64,000 nt of DNA, from NCBI GenBank assembly GCA_023416655.1, contig JAEZHK010000039.1:46942-110941 (forward strand), written 5' to 3'. Positions 37,711-45,971 of the stretch are shown one piece after another. The notes beneath the pieces were generated by a model. It was not told the DNA's origin. It did not search any database and worked only from the letters and a program-made list of their open reading frames with translations. Source of the DNA: Bacillota bacterium (lineage in GTDB: Bacteria > Bacillota > Clostridia > Christensenellales > Aristaeellaceae). Position 1 is the stretch's first letter. Each line of letters begins with the position of its first letter. Both the position numbers and the translations under genes were made by a program.

Positions 37711-37871
37711 ATACCAATCCAAAATATTATTTTGTCCAAAGGGGCGAGAGATTTTCAATGCAGAGCAAGGAGCCGCAGCGCAGGAATAGCAGCGCTATTT
37801 CAAGCGGAGAGCGACACAGCTATGCGCGAAAAGATCCGCTCCAACGACAAAAGAATGTTTTGGAGTGGTAT
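37711..37871 (+). repeat. Inverted-repeat element, copy C (161 bp)
   Basis: The left arm begins ATACCAATCCAAAATATT. The right arm ends with TTTTGGAGTGGTAT, which pairs with it. Both arms carry TTTTGTC inside. An internal hairpin AATAGC-AGC-GCTATT is at 37785-37799. The right end includes GGAG (37862-37865), nine bases before the ATG of the next gene, so the element supplies that gene's ribosome binding site. Sister copies are at 3524 and 17560. Confidence 0.88.
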
Positions 37872-37874
37872 CAC

Positions 37875-39578
37875 ATGAAGCATTGCGTCCGGGTACTTCT
37901 CGCGGCGCTCTTCATCTGCGCCGCCTGTTGGCTGCCCTCCGCGGCTGGGGCCGTGGACACCGCCGCAACTTTAACCCCCACGGCCGCCGCGACCGCCGTG
38001 CCGGACCCCATCTATCCGGACGCGCTGAGCGTGAATGCGTCCATCGAACCGGACCTCATGGTCGCACCCGGACCGGCCAGCGTCTCGGTCTCGCTGACCA
38101 ATACCGGCGAAGCCCCGATCGCGAACCTGCGCCTGCTGCGCCCCAACGGTCAGCTGGCCGTAAACATCGGGACGCTGGAGCCGGGCGCTTCCCAGGCGTT
38201 TGAGGAGGACGTTACGCTGTCGCTGGAACAGTTCCTGGCGGGCGGCGTGACCTACCTGGTCCGGTGCACGCTCTTCCCCGGCACGCCGGAGGAGATCGCC
38301 GGGCACTCGACGGTCACCGCACCGCTCGAGCGCATCCCGGCGCAGCCCGGGGCGGAGTTCAGCCGCTCGGTGTCCTCGGAGTACGTGCAGGCGGGCGAGC
38401 AGGTGACGCTGACCTACCGCGTGGTCAACACCGGCAACGTACCGCTCATCGACCTCATAGTCAGCGATCCGCTGGTGGGCGACGTGGGCGAGCTTCCGGA
38501 ACTCGCGCCCGGGCAGAAGCACACGTTTACGGCGCGGGTTTCCGCAAACGCGGACTCAGAGAGCCAGCCGAGCCTTTCCTGCTACAGCAAGGCCGACCCG
38601 GAAGCGGAGATCCTGAAGGATCTGGGCGCGACGAGCATCCACGTGACCGACCAGCGGCTGGAGGCGTTCCTCTCGGCGGATTCCGCCGCCGTTCGAAGCG
38701 GGGAATCGGTGACGCTCCGGCTCAAGCTCTTCAACGCATCGGACATCGCGCTGGAGAAGCTGCGCGTTTACGACCAGACCGGCGCGGTGTGGGACAACCC
38801 TGCCTTCTCGCTGAAGCCGGGCGAGCGGTACGAACTGACCCAGCCGGTCCAGATGCGTCAGACCACCACCCTCCTCCTGACCGTCTCCGGCAGGACCGAG
38901 GGCGGCTCCGCGTTTTCCACGCGCTCCAACGCCCTGACCGTGGCGGTGCAGGCTTCCCCGAGCCGCGCGCGCATCTCGCTGAGCGCTCAGGTCAACCCCA
39001 ACACGCCGGTCGCGCCCGGCACGGTGCGCTTCTCGCTGCGCCTCGTCAACACCGGCGAGGACGCGCTGCACTGCGTGAACCTTTCGGAGCAGTCGCGCGG
39101 GGCGATCCGCACGCTGTGGGTGGTGCCACCCGGCGAGACGGTGATCGAGCAGGACTACCCCCTCGGCGGCAAGCCCTTCGTGTTCCTGGCCGAGATGGCC
39201 GACGACCGGGGCGGGCGGCTGACCGTGCTCTCCAGCCCCGTCACCGTCGAGGCCGCCGCGCAGCCGGTTGCGCCGCTTGCTACGGCCGCGCCGGTGCCCC
39301 TGCTGTCCGGCACGTCCTATCGGATGCCCGCGGGGCCGGGCACGTTCTGGATGATGATGATTGGCGTGACGGCGGTTCTTTTGATCCTCGTCGCCGTCTT
39401 CGCGGTCATAGGCGTACGCAAGCGGCGCATGATCGAAAAGCAGCGGCGCATCCACATCAAGCGCATCCGTCGTTCGATGCGGGAGCCAAAGCAGGAACTG
39501 TCCCAGGAGACGCGCCCCGTGCCCGTCGTAAGGCGAGCGGATATCGCCGCGGGCCTCGAGGAAAAGCGGGCACAATAA
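37875..39578 (+). CDS. Membrane-anchored protein with NEW3/CARDB-like repeats
   Basis: The 567-residue exported protein has a signal peptide (about 1-26), then several Ig-like repeats of about 110 residues with the pattern VSVSLTNTGEAPIANLRL, LTYRVVNTGNVPLIDLIV and RFSLRLVNTGEDALHCVNL. A transmembrane helix (about 490-512, WMMMIGVTAVLLILVAVFAV) and a basic cytosolic tail follow. The repeats match alpha-galactosidase NEW3/CARDB/DUF11-type cell-surface modules, probably adhesion or structural. Translation starts four bases after the inverted-repeat element, whose end provides the ribosome site. Confidence 0.75.
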   Translation: MKHCVRVLLAALFICAACWLPSAAGAVDTAATLTPTAAATAVPDPIYPDALSVNASIEPDLMVAPGPASVSVSLTNTGEAPIANLRLLRPNGQLAVNIGTLEPGASQAFEEDVTLSLEQFLAGGVTYLVRCTLFPGTPEEIAGHSTVTAPLERIPAQPGAEFSRSVSSEYVQAGEQVTLTYRVVNTGNVPLIDLIVSDPLVGDVGELPELAPGQKHTFTARVSANADSESQPSLSCYSKADPEAEILKDLGATSIHVTDQRLEAFLSADSAAVRSGESVTLRLKLFNASDIALEKLRVYDQTGAVWDNPAFSLKPGERYELTQPVQMRQTTTLLLTVSGRTEGGSAFSTRSNALTVAVQASPSRARISLSAQVNPNTPVAPGTVRFSLRLVNTGEDALHCVNLSEQSRGAIRTLWVVPPGETVIEQDYPLGGKPFVFLAEMADDRGGRLTVLSSPVTVEAAAQPVAPLATAAPVPLLSGTSYRMPAGPGTFWMMMIGVTAVLLILVAVFAVIGVRKRRMIEKQRRIHIKRIRRSMREPKQELSQETRPVPVVRRADIAAGLEEKRAQ

Positions 39579-39650
39579 ATTGGTGCTCTGACCCAACCAA
39601 ATCCGAAGTCTTGACTGTGCCAGAACACCAGAGGCAAACCGGAGGAAATT

Positions 39651-40364
39651 ATGTTCCAGGGCTTTCCCCAGAGTGGGCTGGAGTTTTTCATGGCCATCCG
39701 CTTCAATAACAACCGGTCGTTCTTCCTCGAAAACCATGGCTGGTACGAGGAGGGCGTGCGCACCCCCGCCCGGCTCCTGGCCGCGGCGCTCGGCGAGACG
39801 GTCAGGGACCTGGACCCGAACCTGGAAACCCGGCCGGAGAAGGTGGTCTCCCGCATCAACCGGGACGTGCGCTTCTCAAACGACAAATCCCCCTACCGGG
39901 ACTACATCTGGCTGGCATTCCGCAGACCCGGCGTCGAGCGAAAGACCACGCTGGGCGTGTACTTTGACATCTCGGATAGCGGCGCCAGCTACGGCATGGG
40001 CTTCTACGACGAGAACCGGCCGCTGATGAACGCGCTCAGGCGGCGCATCCTGACCGAGCCGGAGAAGGTGCAGGAAGCGGTGGAATCGGCGCTGGACGAA
40101 TTCACGCTGCACGCGAACGCCTTCCGCCGGATGGCGATCCCGGAGCAAGTGCCCGAGCCGCTCAAGACCTGGTACGCGCTCAAGGGGTTCTACGTGGAGC
40201 GGGCAATGAACGATTTTGACCTCATCCGCTCCCCCGCCCTCGCCGACGAGGTCAACCGGGGGTTCAGGCACTTAAAACCGCTGTACCGCTACATCGCGTC
40301 CCTGACGCCCGAGGAAGAGATGACCGACCCGACGAAGTACGGGAGGGCTCCCGATGGACAATGA
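39651..40364 (+). CDS. DUF2461 family protein
   Basis: The 237-residue protein has the DUF2461 pattern: FLENHGWYEEGVRTPARLL, NRDVRFSNDKSPYRDYIWLAF, and GASYGMGFYDENRPLMNALR. The family function is unknown. CGGAGG lies before the ATG. It overlaps the next gene by 11 bases, so the two are coupled. Confidence 0.82.
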   Translation: MFQGFPQSGLEFFMAIRFNNNRSFFLENHGWYEEGVRTPARLLAAALGETVRDLDPNLETRPEKVVSRINRDVRFSNDKSPYRDYIWLAFRRPGVERKTTLGVYFDISDSGASYGMGFYDENRPLMNALRRRILTEPEKVQEAVESALDEFTLHANAFRRMAIPEQVPEPLKTWYALKGFYVERAMNDFDLIRSPALADEVNRGFRHLKPLYRYIASLTPEEEMTDPTKYGRAPDGQ

Positions 40365-41844
40365 GTGGCCCAGCCTGATCCAGGGCGGCGAAATCGCCGG
40401 TCCCGCGGAAGGCCCCGGGGCCGTAACCCCGGAGATGGCCGAGCGGCTGGGCTATGCCTTTGCGCTCTGGCTGGCCGAGCGAGAGGGCATCACCAGCGAC
40501 AAACTGACCCTCTCGGTGGGGCGGGACGCGCGGCCCACGGGCGAGGCGCTCTTGCAGGCGCTCATCCGGGGGCTGACCGCGGCCGACTGCGATGTGCTGG
40601 ACGCGGGGCTCGCCACCACCGCCGCCGTGTACCTGCCGGTCGTCTCCGGCGAAACCCGCGCCGACGGCGCGGTCATGGTGACGGCGGGCGCGCTTTCGCA
40701 AGGTTGGAACGGGTTCAAGCTGATGACGCGGGACGGCGGCCTGCGCGCGGACGAGCAGCGGCTGATCCTGGAGCGCGCGGCGACGACCGGCGTGCCCCAG
40801 CGATTGGTCAGAAACCACGATGCGCTGACGCCCTACAGAGAGCGCCTCAACGACATGGTGAGAAGGCGCCTGGACGACGACGTGCAGTGCCCGCTGGTGG
40901 GGCTTTTCCTGGTGGTGTTCACCTCGGGCGCGGGCGCGCTGCTGGCGGACGTCCTGGAGGAACTGGGCGCGGACGTGGTGCGGCATGACGCGGTGGCGGG
41001 CGCGTTCAGCCCGGACGGCCCGGAGGGTCTGAGTGCGCTCTCCGAAGCAGTCATACGGAACGAGGCGGACCTCGGCGTCGCGCTGGACGCGGACGGCACC
41101 CGCGCCGGGATCGTCGACCGGGACGGGCGGCCCCTCGCGGGCAACCGGCTGATCGCGCTGATGGCGGCGATCCTGCTGGAAGAGCACCCCGGCGCGACCT
41201 TCGTGACCGACTCGGTCACCTCGTCGGGCGTGGCGCGCTTCATCACCGAGTGGGGCGGCGTACACTACCGGTACAAGCGCGGACACCGCAACGTCATCGC
41301 CGAGGCGATGCGGCTGAACGAGGAAGACATCGACTGCCCGATCGCCATCGAGACCAGCGGCCACGCGGCGCTCCGGGAGAACTTCTTCCTCGACGACGGC
41401 GTGTACCTGGCGATGGTGGTGCTCTGCAAGGCGCTGACCCTGAAGCGGGACGGCGAGACCATCACTTCCCTCATCGCGGAGCTTGCCGAACCCGTGGAGA
41501 GCCAGGAGATCCGCATGTGCATCCTGGCAAAGGACTACCGCGCCGCGGCGCAGTCCGCCATCGAAACGGTGCTCTCCCACACGCTGGAGGACCCGGAGTG
41601 GCGGCTCGCCAGCGACAACCGGGAAGGCGTGCGCATCAACTTCGACCTGGACGGCGACATGGACAACGCGTGGCTGCTTTTGCGCCTCTCGGTCAACGAC
41701 AAGGTGATGCCGCTGAACGTGGAGAGCGACGTGCCCGGCGGCGCGAGGCGCATCCTGACGGAGCTTTACGAGCTTCTCAAAGGCGACGACGAACTGGACC
41801 TGGAACCCCTCCGGGCGGCGATCCAACAGGCAAACCCCGCTTAA
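40354..41844 (+). CDS. Phosphohexomutase-family protein with altered active site
   Basis: The 496-residue protein has the four-domain layout of phosphomannomutase/phosphoglucomutase (SVGRDARPTGEALLQALIRG at about 54-73; ETSGHAALRENFFLDDG later). The catalytic phosphoserine loop, normally TASHxPxxxNG, reads TAGALSQGWNG (110-120), with glycine at the serine position. The metal loop DxDGDR reads DADGTR (245-250), and the C-terminal phosphate loop RxSGTEP is not recognisable. The sugar-binding ETSGH is kept. I infer that it is not a normal mutase and may be a pseudoenzyme or catalyse something else. It overlaps DUF2461. Confidence 0.75.
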   Translation: MDNEWPSLIQGGEIAGPAEGPGAVTPEMAERLGYAFALWLAEREGITSDKLTLSVGRDARPTGEALLQALIRGLTAADCDVLDAGLATTAAVYLPVVSGETRADGAVMVTAGALSQGWNGFKLMTRDGGLRADEQRLILERAATTGVPQRLVRNHDALTPYRERLNDMVRRRLDDDVQCPLVGLFLVVFTSGAGALLADVLEELGADVVRHDAVAGAFSPDGPEGLSALSEAVIRNEADLGVALDADGTRAGIVDRDGRPLAGNRLIALMAAILLEEHPGATFVTDSVTSSGVARFITEWGGVHYRYKRGHRNVIAEAMRLNEEDIDCPIAIETSGHAALRENFFLDDGVYLAMVVLCKALTLKRDGETITSLIAELAEPVESQEIRMCILAKDYRAAAQSAIETVLSHTLEDPEWRLASDNREGVRINFDLDGDMDNAWLLLRLSVNDKVMPLNVESDVPGGARRILTELYELLKGDDELDLEPLRAAIQQANPA

Positions 41845-41928
41845 GATTCCGCAAGCGCTTACGCCTTCAGCGGAAAGCGATTGCCTCAAATTTTCCCGGA
41901 TTCCAGATTAAAGGAGCGAGAAATCCCC

Positions 41929-43905
41929 ATGAGCAAGATCGATCACCTGGCAGTCAACGCAATCCGCATCCTGTCCGCCGAGGGCGTGCAAAAGGCGAAC
42001 TCCGGCCACCCCGGCATGCCGATGGGCGCGGCCCCGATGGCCTACGCGCTGTGGGCCAAGCAGATGAAGCACAACCCGTCAAACCCCAAATGGCCCGACC
42101 GCGACCGGTTCGTGTTGTCGAGCGGCCACGGCTCGATGCTTCTGTATTCGCTTTTGCACCTCTTCCACTATGGCCTCCCCATCGACGAACTCAAGCGCTT
42201 CCGCCAGTTCGGCTCCAAGACCCCCGGCCACCCGGAATGCACCCACACGGTCGGCGTTGAAACCACCACCGGCCCGCTGGGCCAGGGCATCGCAAACGCC
42301 GTGGGCATGGCCATCGCCGAGGCGTTCCTCGCCGAGAAATTCAACCGCGAGGGCTTCAAAGTGGTCGACCACTACACCTTCACGATCCTGGGCGACGGCT
42401 GCATGATGGAGGGCGTGTCCCACGAGTGCTGCTCGCTGGCCGGGACGCTGAAGCTGAACAAGCTCATCGCGCTCTACGATGACAACGAGATCTGCATCGA
42501 AGGCTGCACCGACGAAGTATTCAAAGAGGACGTGCCCGCCCGCTTCCGCGCCTACGGCTGGAACGTGATCGACGTGCACGACGCCAACTGCTATAAGCCG
42601 GTCGAGGCGGCGCTGACGCTCGCCAAGAAGAGCGACAAGCCCACGCTGATCGTCTGCCACACCGCCATCGGCTATGGCTCGCCCCGCGCGGGTCAGAACT
42701 CCGCCCACGGCGAACCGCTGGGCGCGGACAACCTCGCCGCCACCAAGAAGGCGCTGGGCTGGCCCTGCGAAGAGCCCTTCGCGGTGCCGGAGGAAGTCTA
42801 CGCGCTGACGAGCGAAGTTGCCGCCGACGGCGCGAAGAAGGAACAGGAATGGCTGGACCTCTTCGCCCGTTACACCGAGGCCTATCCGGAGCTGGCGAAG
42901 GAGTGGGCCGTCTGGCATGATGAGAAGCTCCCCTTCGACCCGATGGCCGACGAGGCGCTCTGGGCGTTCTCCGGCAAGGCCGCGACCCGCAATTCCTGCG
43001 GCGAGGTGCTCAACCGCCTGGCCGCCCGCGTGCCCAACCTGATCGGTGGCAGCGCGGACCTGGCCCCCTCCAACAAGAGCTATATGAAGGGCAAGGGCGA
43101 CTTCTCGGCGGCGGACCGCTCCGGCGCGAACCTGCACTTCGGCGTGCGCGAGATGGGCATGGCCGCCATCACCAACGGCCTGTACCTGCACGGCGGCCTG
43201 AGGCCCTACTGCGCCACCTTCTTCGTGTTCAGCGATTACATGAAAAACGCCATCCGCATGAGCGCCATCATGAAGCTGCCCATCACCTACATCCTGTCGC
43301 ACGACTCCATCGGCGTCGGCGAGGACGGCCCCACCCACCAGCCGGTGGAACAGCTGGCGGGCCTCCGCTCGATCCCCGACCTGACCGTGTTCCGCCCCGC
43401 CGACAGCCGCGAGACCGCCGCGGGCTGGGTCTGCGCCATGACCAACAATAAGCCCACCCTGCTCGTGACCACCCGCCAGGACCTGCCGCTCTACGAGGGC
43501 AGCGGCGCCCAGGCGCTGAGGGGCGGCTACGTGATCTCCGCGGGCAAGAAGGACGTGCCGGACGTGATCCTGATGGCCTCCGGCTCCGAAGTCGAGCCCT
43601 GCGTCGAGGCGCAGAAGGTGCTGGCCGAGAAGGGCATCGACGCCCGCGTGGTGTCCATGCCGGCGATGGACCTCTACGACGCGCAGAGCGACGAATACAA
43701 GGAGAGCGTGTTGCCCAAGGCCGTGCGCGCCCGTGTGGCCATTGAGGCCGCCAGCCCCATGAGCTGGTACAAGTACGTGGGCCTGGACGGCGAGGTCATC
43801 GGCATGACCACCTTCGGCGCTTCCGCCCCCTACAAGGTGCTGTTCCCGCACTTCGGGCTGACCACCGAAAACGTGGTGGAAAAGGCGCTCAAAGTCGTGC
43901 AATGA
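41929..43905 (+). CDS. tkt: Transketolase
   Basis: The 658-residue thiamine-diphosphate enzyme of the pentose phosphate pathway shows LSAEGVQKANSGHPGMPMGA near the N-terminus, SSGHGSMLLYSLLH, TTTGPLGQGIANAVGMA and the ThDP motif GDGCMMEG through DDNEICIEG. The pyrimidine domain has GVREMGMAAITNGLYLHGG and HDSIGVGEDGPTHQPVE. It is a full-length single chain, where some Clostridia have split halves. AAAGGAG precedes the ATG. A hairpin of the modular repeat family includes the stop codon in its stem. Confidence 0.96.
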   Translation: MSKIDHLAVNAIRILSAEGVQKANSGHPGMPMGAAPMAYALWAKQMKHNPSNPKWPDRDRFVLSSGHGSMLLYSLLHLFHYGLPIDELKRFRQFGSKTPGHPECTHTVGVETTTGPLGQGIANAVGMAIAEAFLAEKFNREGFKVVDHYTFTILGDGCMMEGVSHECCSLAGTLKLNKLIALYDDNEICIEGCTDEVFKEDVPARFRAYGWNVIDVHDANCYKPVEAALTLAKKSDKPTLIVCHTAIGYGSPRAGQNSAHGEPLGADNLAATKKALGWPCEEPFAVPEEVYALTSEVAADGAKKEQEWLDLFARYTEAYPELAKEWAVWHDEKLPFDPMADEALWAFSGKAATRNSCGEVLNRLAARVPNLIGGSADLAPSNKSYMKGKGDFSAADRSGANLHFGVREMGMAAITNGLYLHGGLRPYCATFFVFSDYMKNAIRMSAIMKLPITYILSHDSIGVGEDGPTHQPVEQLAGLRSIPDLTVFRPADSRETAAGWVCAMTNNKPTLLVTTRQDLPLYEGSGAQALRGGYVISAGKKDVPDVILMASGSEVEPCVEAQKVLAEKGIDARVVSMPAMDLYDAQSDEYKESVLPKAVRARVAIEAASPMSWYKYVGLDGEVIGMTTFGASAPYKVLFPHFGLTTENVVEKALKVVQ

Positions 43906-44028
43906 AAATCTGCCGGGCGGCTTTCATTGCAAAAGAAACGTTACAGCGGGCGACTCGCTAACATAAGATTGTTTCACCCACCAGTAACTGGTGGGTGAAA
44001 CGCATTGAGCTGCTGTAAAGTGAATTGC
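43899..44028 (+). repeat. Modular hairpin element, second subtype (copy 1)
   Basis: It begins with hairpin GCAATGAAA/TTTCATTGC (43899-43930), which overlaps the transketolase stop. GGGCGACTCGCTAACATAAG and TTGTTTCACCCACCAGT follow, the second part of a hairpin that closes ACTGGTGGGTGAAAC. The order matches 50562-50812 and 52524-52705, where the boxes read GGGCGGCTCACTGAC and TTGTTTC. Confidence 0.7.
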
Positions 44029-44074
44029 TATAAGATCGGGACATTATAAACATTTAGAACAACGAGCCGTTCCA

Positions 44075-44737
44075 CTATTTCCTTGGTTCGATAGCTAGTG
44101 CCTCATCAGTCGTCATTTCAAGCTCAATCCAATGAAGAGTAGCTTCAATAAATCGCTTCATGTCGGATATCTCATATTCTTCAAACTTTCTATAATAATG
44201 GGCAAAATCATTGCCCAGCCAAGTAGCTCTAAGGGCTACCGCTTTGATTCTAGGATTTTCAACTTTATTAGCAATACAGTTTCCAAGTTCCATACGCTCT
44301 ATTGCATCTTTCTTGTCTGGTTCAACCTTAACCAAATAATCTTTTATAAGAAACTCAAGTGATTTCCGATAACCTATTCCAGCCACCTCCTCTAGCCCGA
44401 GCGTCTCCGCTTGAAGTGCCTGATTATAAATATTTACAAATTTTGGTGTGAATTCTTTTATCCTATCATCGAATGGTTTTTCGCTATAATGACGAGGAGC
44501 CGTAAGAATCAGATTATTAAATGATTTTTCCAGATCATATGTGCATATGAACGGATTATAACAGTGCCGGCACAGATATACGCAAACGCCAAAAAGCTTA
44601 CTAGCGTTGTTCTTGAAATACACCGCAGAAAGCAGTTGTGGTTTTAGAAACGCTTCACATACTGGACAAATCTCCGGTTCCTCAACGCTCTTTTCTACTT
44701 CTGCGGTCCCGTTCCGAAACTTGGTGGTAACGTACAC
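44075..44737 (-). CDS. DUF4145 protein in an AT-rich segment
   Basis: The 220-residue protein has an N-terminal zinc ribbon (ICPVCEAF and LCRHCYNPF) and a C-terminal DUF4145 domain (AGIGYRKSLEFLIKDYLVK, later LGNDFAHYYRKFEEYEISDM). DUF4145 is often fused to or near restriction and defence enzymes, but none is visible here. Translation starts with GTG at 44737, decided by GGGAGG seven bases upstream and by a promoter that begins inside the longer frames. Base and codon use are much more AT-rich than in all neighbours, which points to recent acquisition. Confidence 0.75.
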   Translation of the reverse strand: MYVTTKFRNGTAEVEKSVEEPEICPVCEAFLKPQLLSAVYFKNNASKLFGVCVYLCRHCYNPFICTYDLEKSFNNLILTAPRHYSEKPFDDRIKEFTPKFVNIYNQALQAETLGLEEVAGIGYRKSLEFLIKDYLVKVEPDKKDAIERMELGNCIANKVENPRIKAVALRATWLGNDFAHYYRKFEEYEISDMKRFIEATLHWIELEMTTDEALAIEPRK

Positions 44738-44768
44738 ATTAGCACCTCCCTCAGACATATACTGTTTA

Positions 44769-44797
44769 AGTATACACGAGAAGAACTGGATTTTCAA
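44769..44797 (-). promoter_or_regulatory. Promoter of the DUF4145 gene
   Basis: On the minus strand TTGAAA (44792-44797) and TATACT (44769-44774) have a 17-base spacer, 31 bases before the GTG start. Confidence 0.7.
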
Positions 44798-44896
44798 GAC
44801 AGATGCTTTACCCATAATTTAAGACCGTCGCGCTTCTTTAGCGCGGCGGCCCATTTCGTATGTGGTTCTTGCACCAAGTTGCAATCCCTTTCAACA

Positions 44897-44962
44897 TCCC
44901 CCTGTGTGGGGTCCAGGGGAGTTCAACTCCCCTGGTGGGGGTCCGGGGGCAAAGCCCCCGAC
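44897..44962. repeat. Stacked GC hairpins
   Basis: ATCCCCCTGTGTGGGG, CCAGGGGAG/CTCCCCTGG (44913-44935) and CGGGGGC-AAA-GCCCCCG (44944-44960) form three consecutive hairpins. Together with the element at 43899 they bracket the AT-rich DUF4145 gene. Confidence 0.6.
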
Positions 44963-44991
44963 ACTCCCCCGTTGCCTCCCTCGCCTCTCCC

Positions 44992-45714
44992 CTAGCCCGC
45001 CGCCGCGATGGCGCGCATGGTTGCCCAGAAGGCCTCCATGGCCAGCATGCCGGGCAGTTCCACAGGCGCTTCGCGCGCGCCCTGCGCGACGGTCAGCTGG
45101 ACATCTTCATGAGGCTCCACCGCAACCTTCAGCCAATCCGCATCGCCTGCCTTCTCCGCGATGTCGGCAAACGCGGTCAGGAAGTCGGCCAGCGCGGTGC
45201 AGGTATCACCTTCCGTGCCCGCCGCCGCCGCGCCCCAGCGAGCGGTGGTCGCGGCCGCGCCTCGCAGCATCAGGGCAAACTGCGCAGCGTTCAGCGTCTG
45301 CTCTTTGGGACCCGAGATTGCCGCCCGAAGCCCCGCCATCAGCGCCCGCGCTTCCGCCGCGTCTAGCGAGAGGAGCGTCACCGCGCCGTCGGCCATCAGG
45401 CTTGACTCCATCGATACGCGCTGTTCTTCCGCCAAAAAGGAAAACGTCCACGCCTCGCGCCCGCCGACAAGCGCGCGAAGCCTCATCGTTTCTCCGTCCT
45501 TCCAGGTCTCGCTCTCGATCGTCAGCGCCGTCAAGCCGGCCAGTTCCCCGAGCCAGCGGTCAAACGGCTGGGCCACCGCGTCCCCCGTCACAAGGCTGAA
45601 CCGGAGCGTGGCGCTCCTCTGCACCCCACCCGGCGAAGCCGACGCGACGGTGGACATAAGCGCGATCAAAAGCGCCAGCGCGGTGGCAAGGCCTGTCCAT
45701 CCCAAACGGCGCAT
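44992..45714 (-). CDS. Hypothetical secreted protein
   Basis: I do not recognise this 240-residue protein. It has a signal peptide (about 1-27, ending ASA), then beta-rich sequence (RSATLRFSLVTGDAVAQPF, WKDGETMRLRALVGG) and an alanine-rich helical second half. There is no C-terminal anchor. It lies at the 3' side of the transglutaminase operon on the same strand but is separated from it by a strong terminator and 257 bases. Confidence 0.65.
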   Translation of the reverse strand: MRRLGWTGLATALALLIALMSTVASASPGGVQRSATLRFSLVTGDAVAQPFDRWLGELAGLTALTIESETWKDGETMRLRALVGGREAWTFSFLAEEQRVSMESSLMADGAVTLLSLDAAEARALMAGLRAAISGPKEQTLNAAQFALMLRGAAATTARWGAAAAGTEGDTCTALADFLTAFADIAEKAGDADWLKVAVEPHEDVQLTVAQGAREAPVELPGMLAMEAFWATMRAIAAAG

Positions 45715-45915
45715 TGAAAATGCCCCCTTCCCCGATCGTTCACGGTTTAATATGCAGTCGGGCTTGGGGGCATGTGCCGCGCGGCCGGAAAATCGGTCGG
45801 CAAAATCCTTCCGGTGTGCGCTTTGGGATGGGTAACAATAGAGGCAATGGATTCCGTAACCCGGTCGATTCCAGGCTTTCCGTTAGGGAAAACACAGTCG
45901 CAACGTCCATGAAAA

Positions 45916-45949
45916 GCATCCGCCCCACTGCGCGCAGTGGGGCGGATGC
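45916..45949 (-). terminator. Terminator of the transglutaminase operon
   Basis: A perfect 34-bp palindrome (arms GCATCCGCCCCACTGCG) lies 23 bases after the stop at 45972 and is followed on the minus strand by TTTTC. Confidence 0.8.
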
Positions 45950-45971
45950 TGTACTCCGGGTCATCAACCTT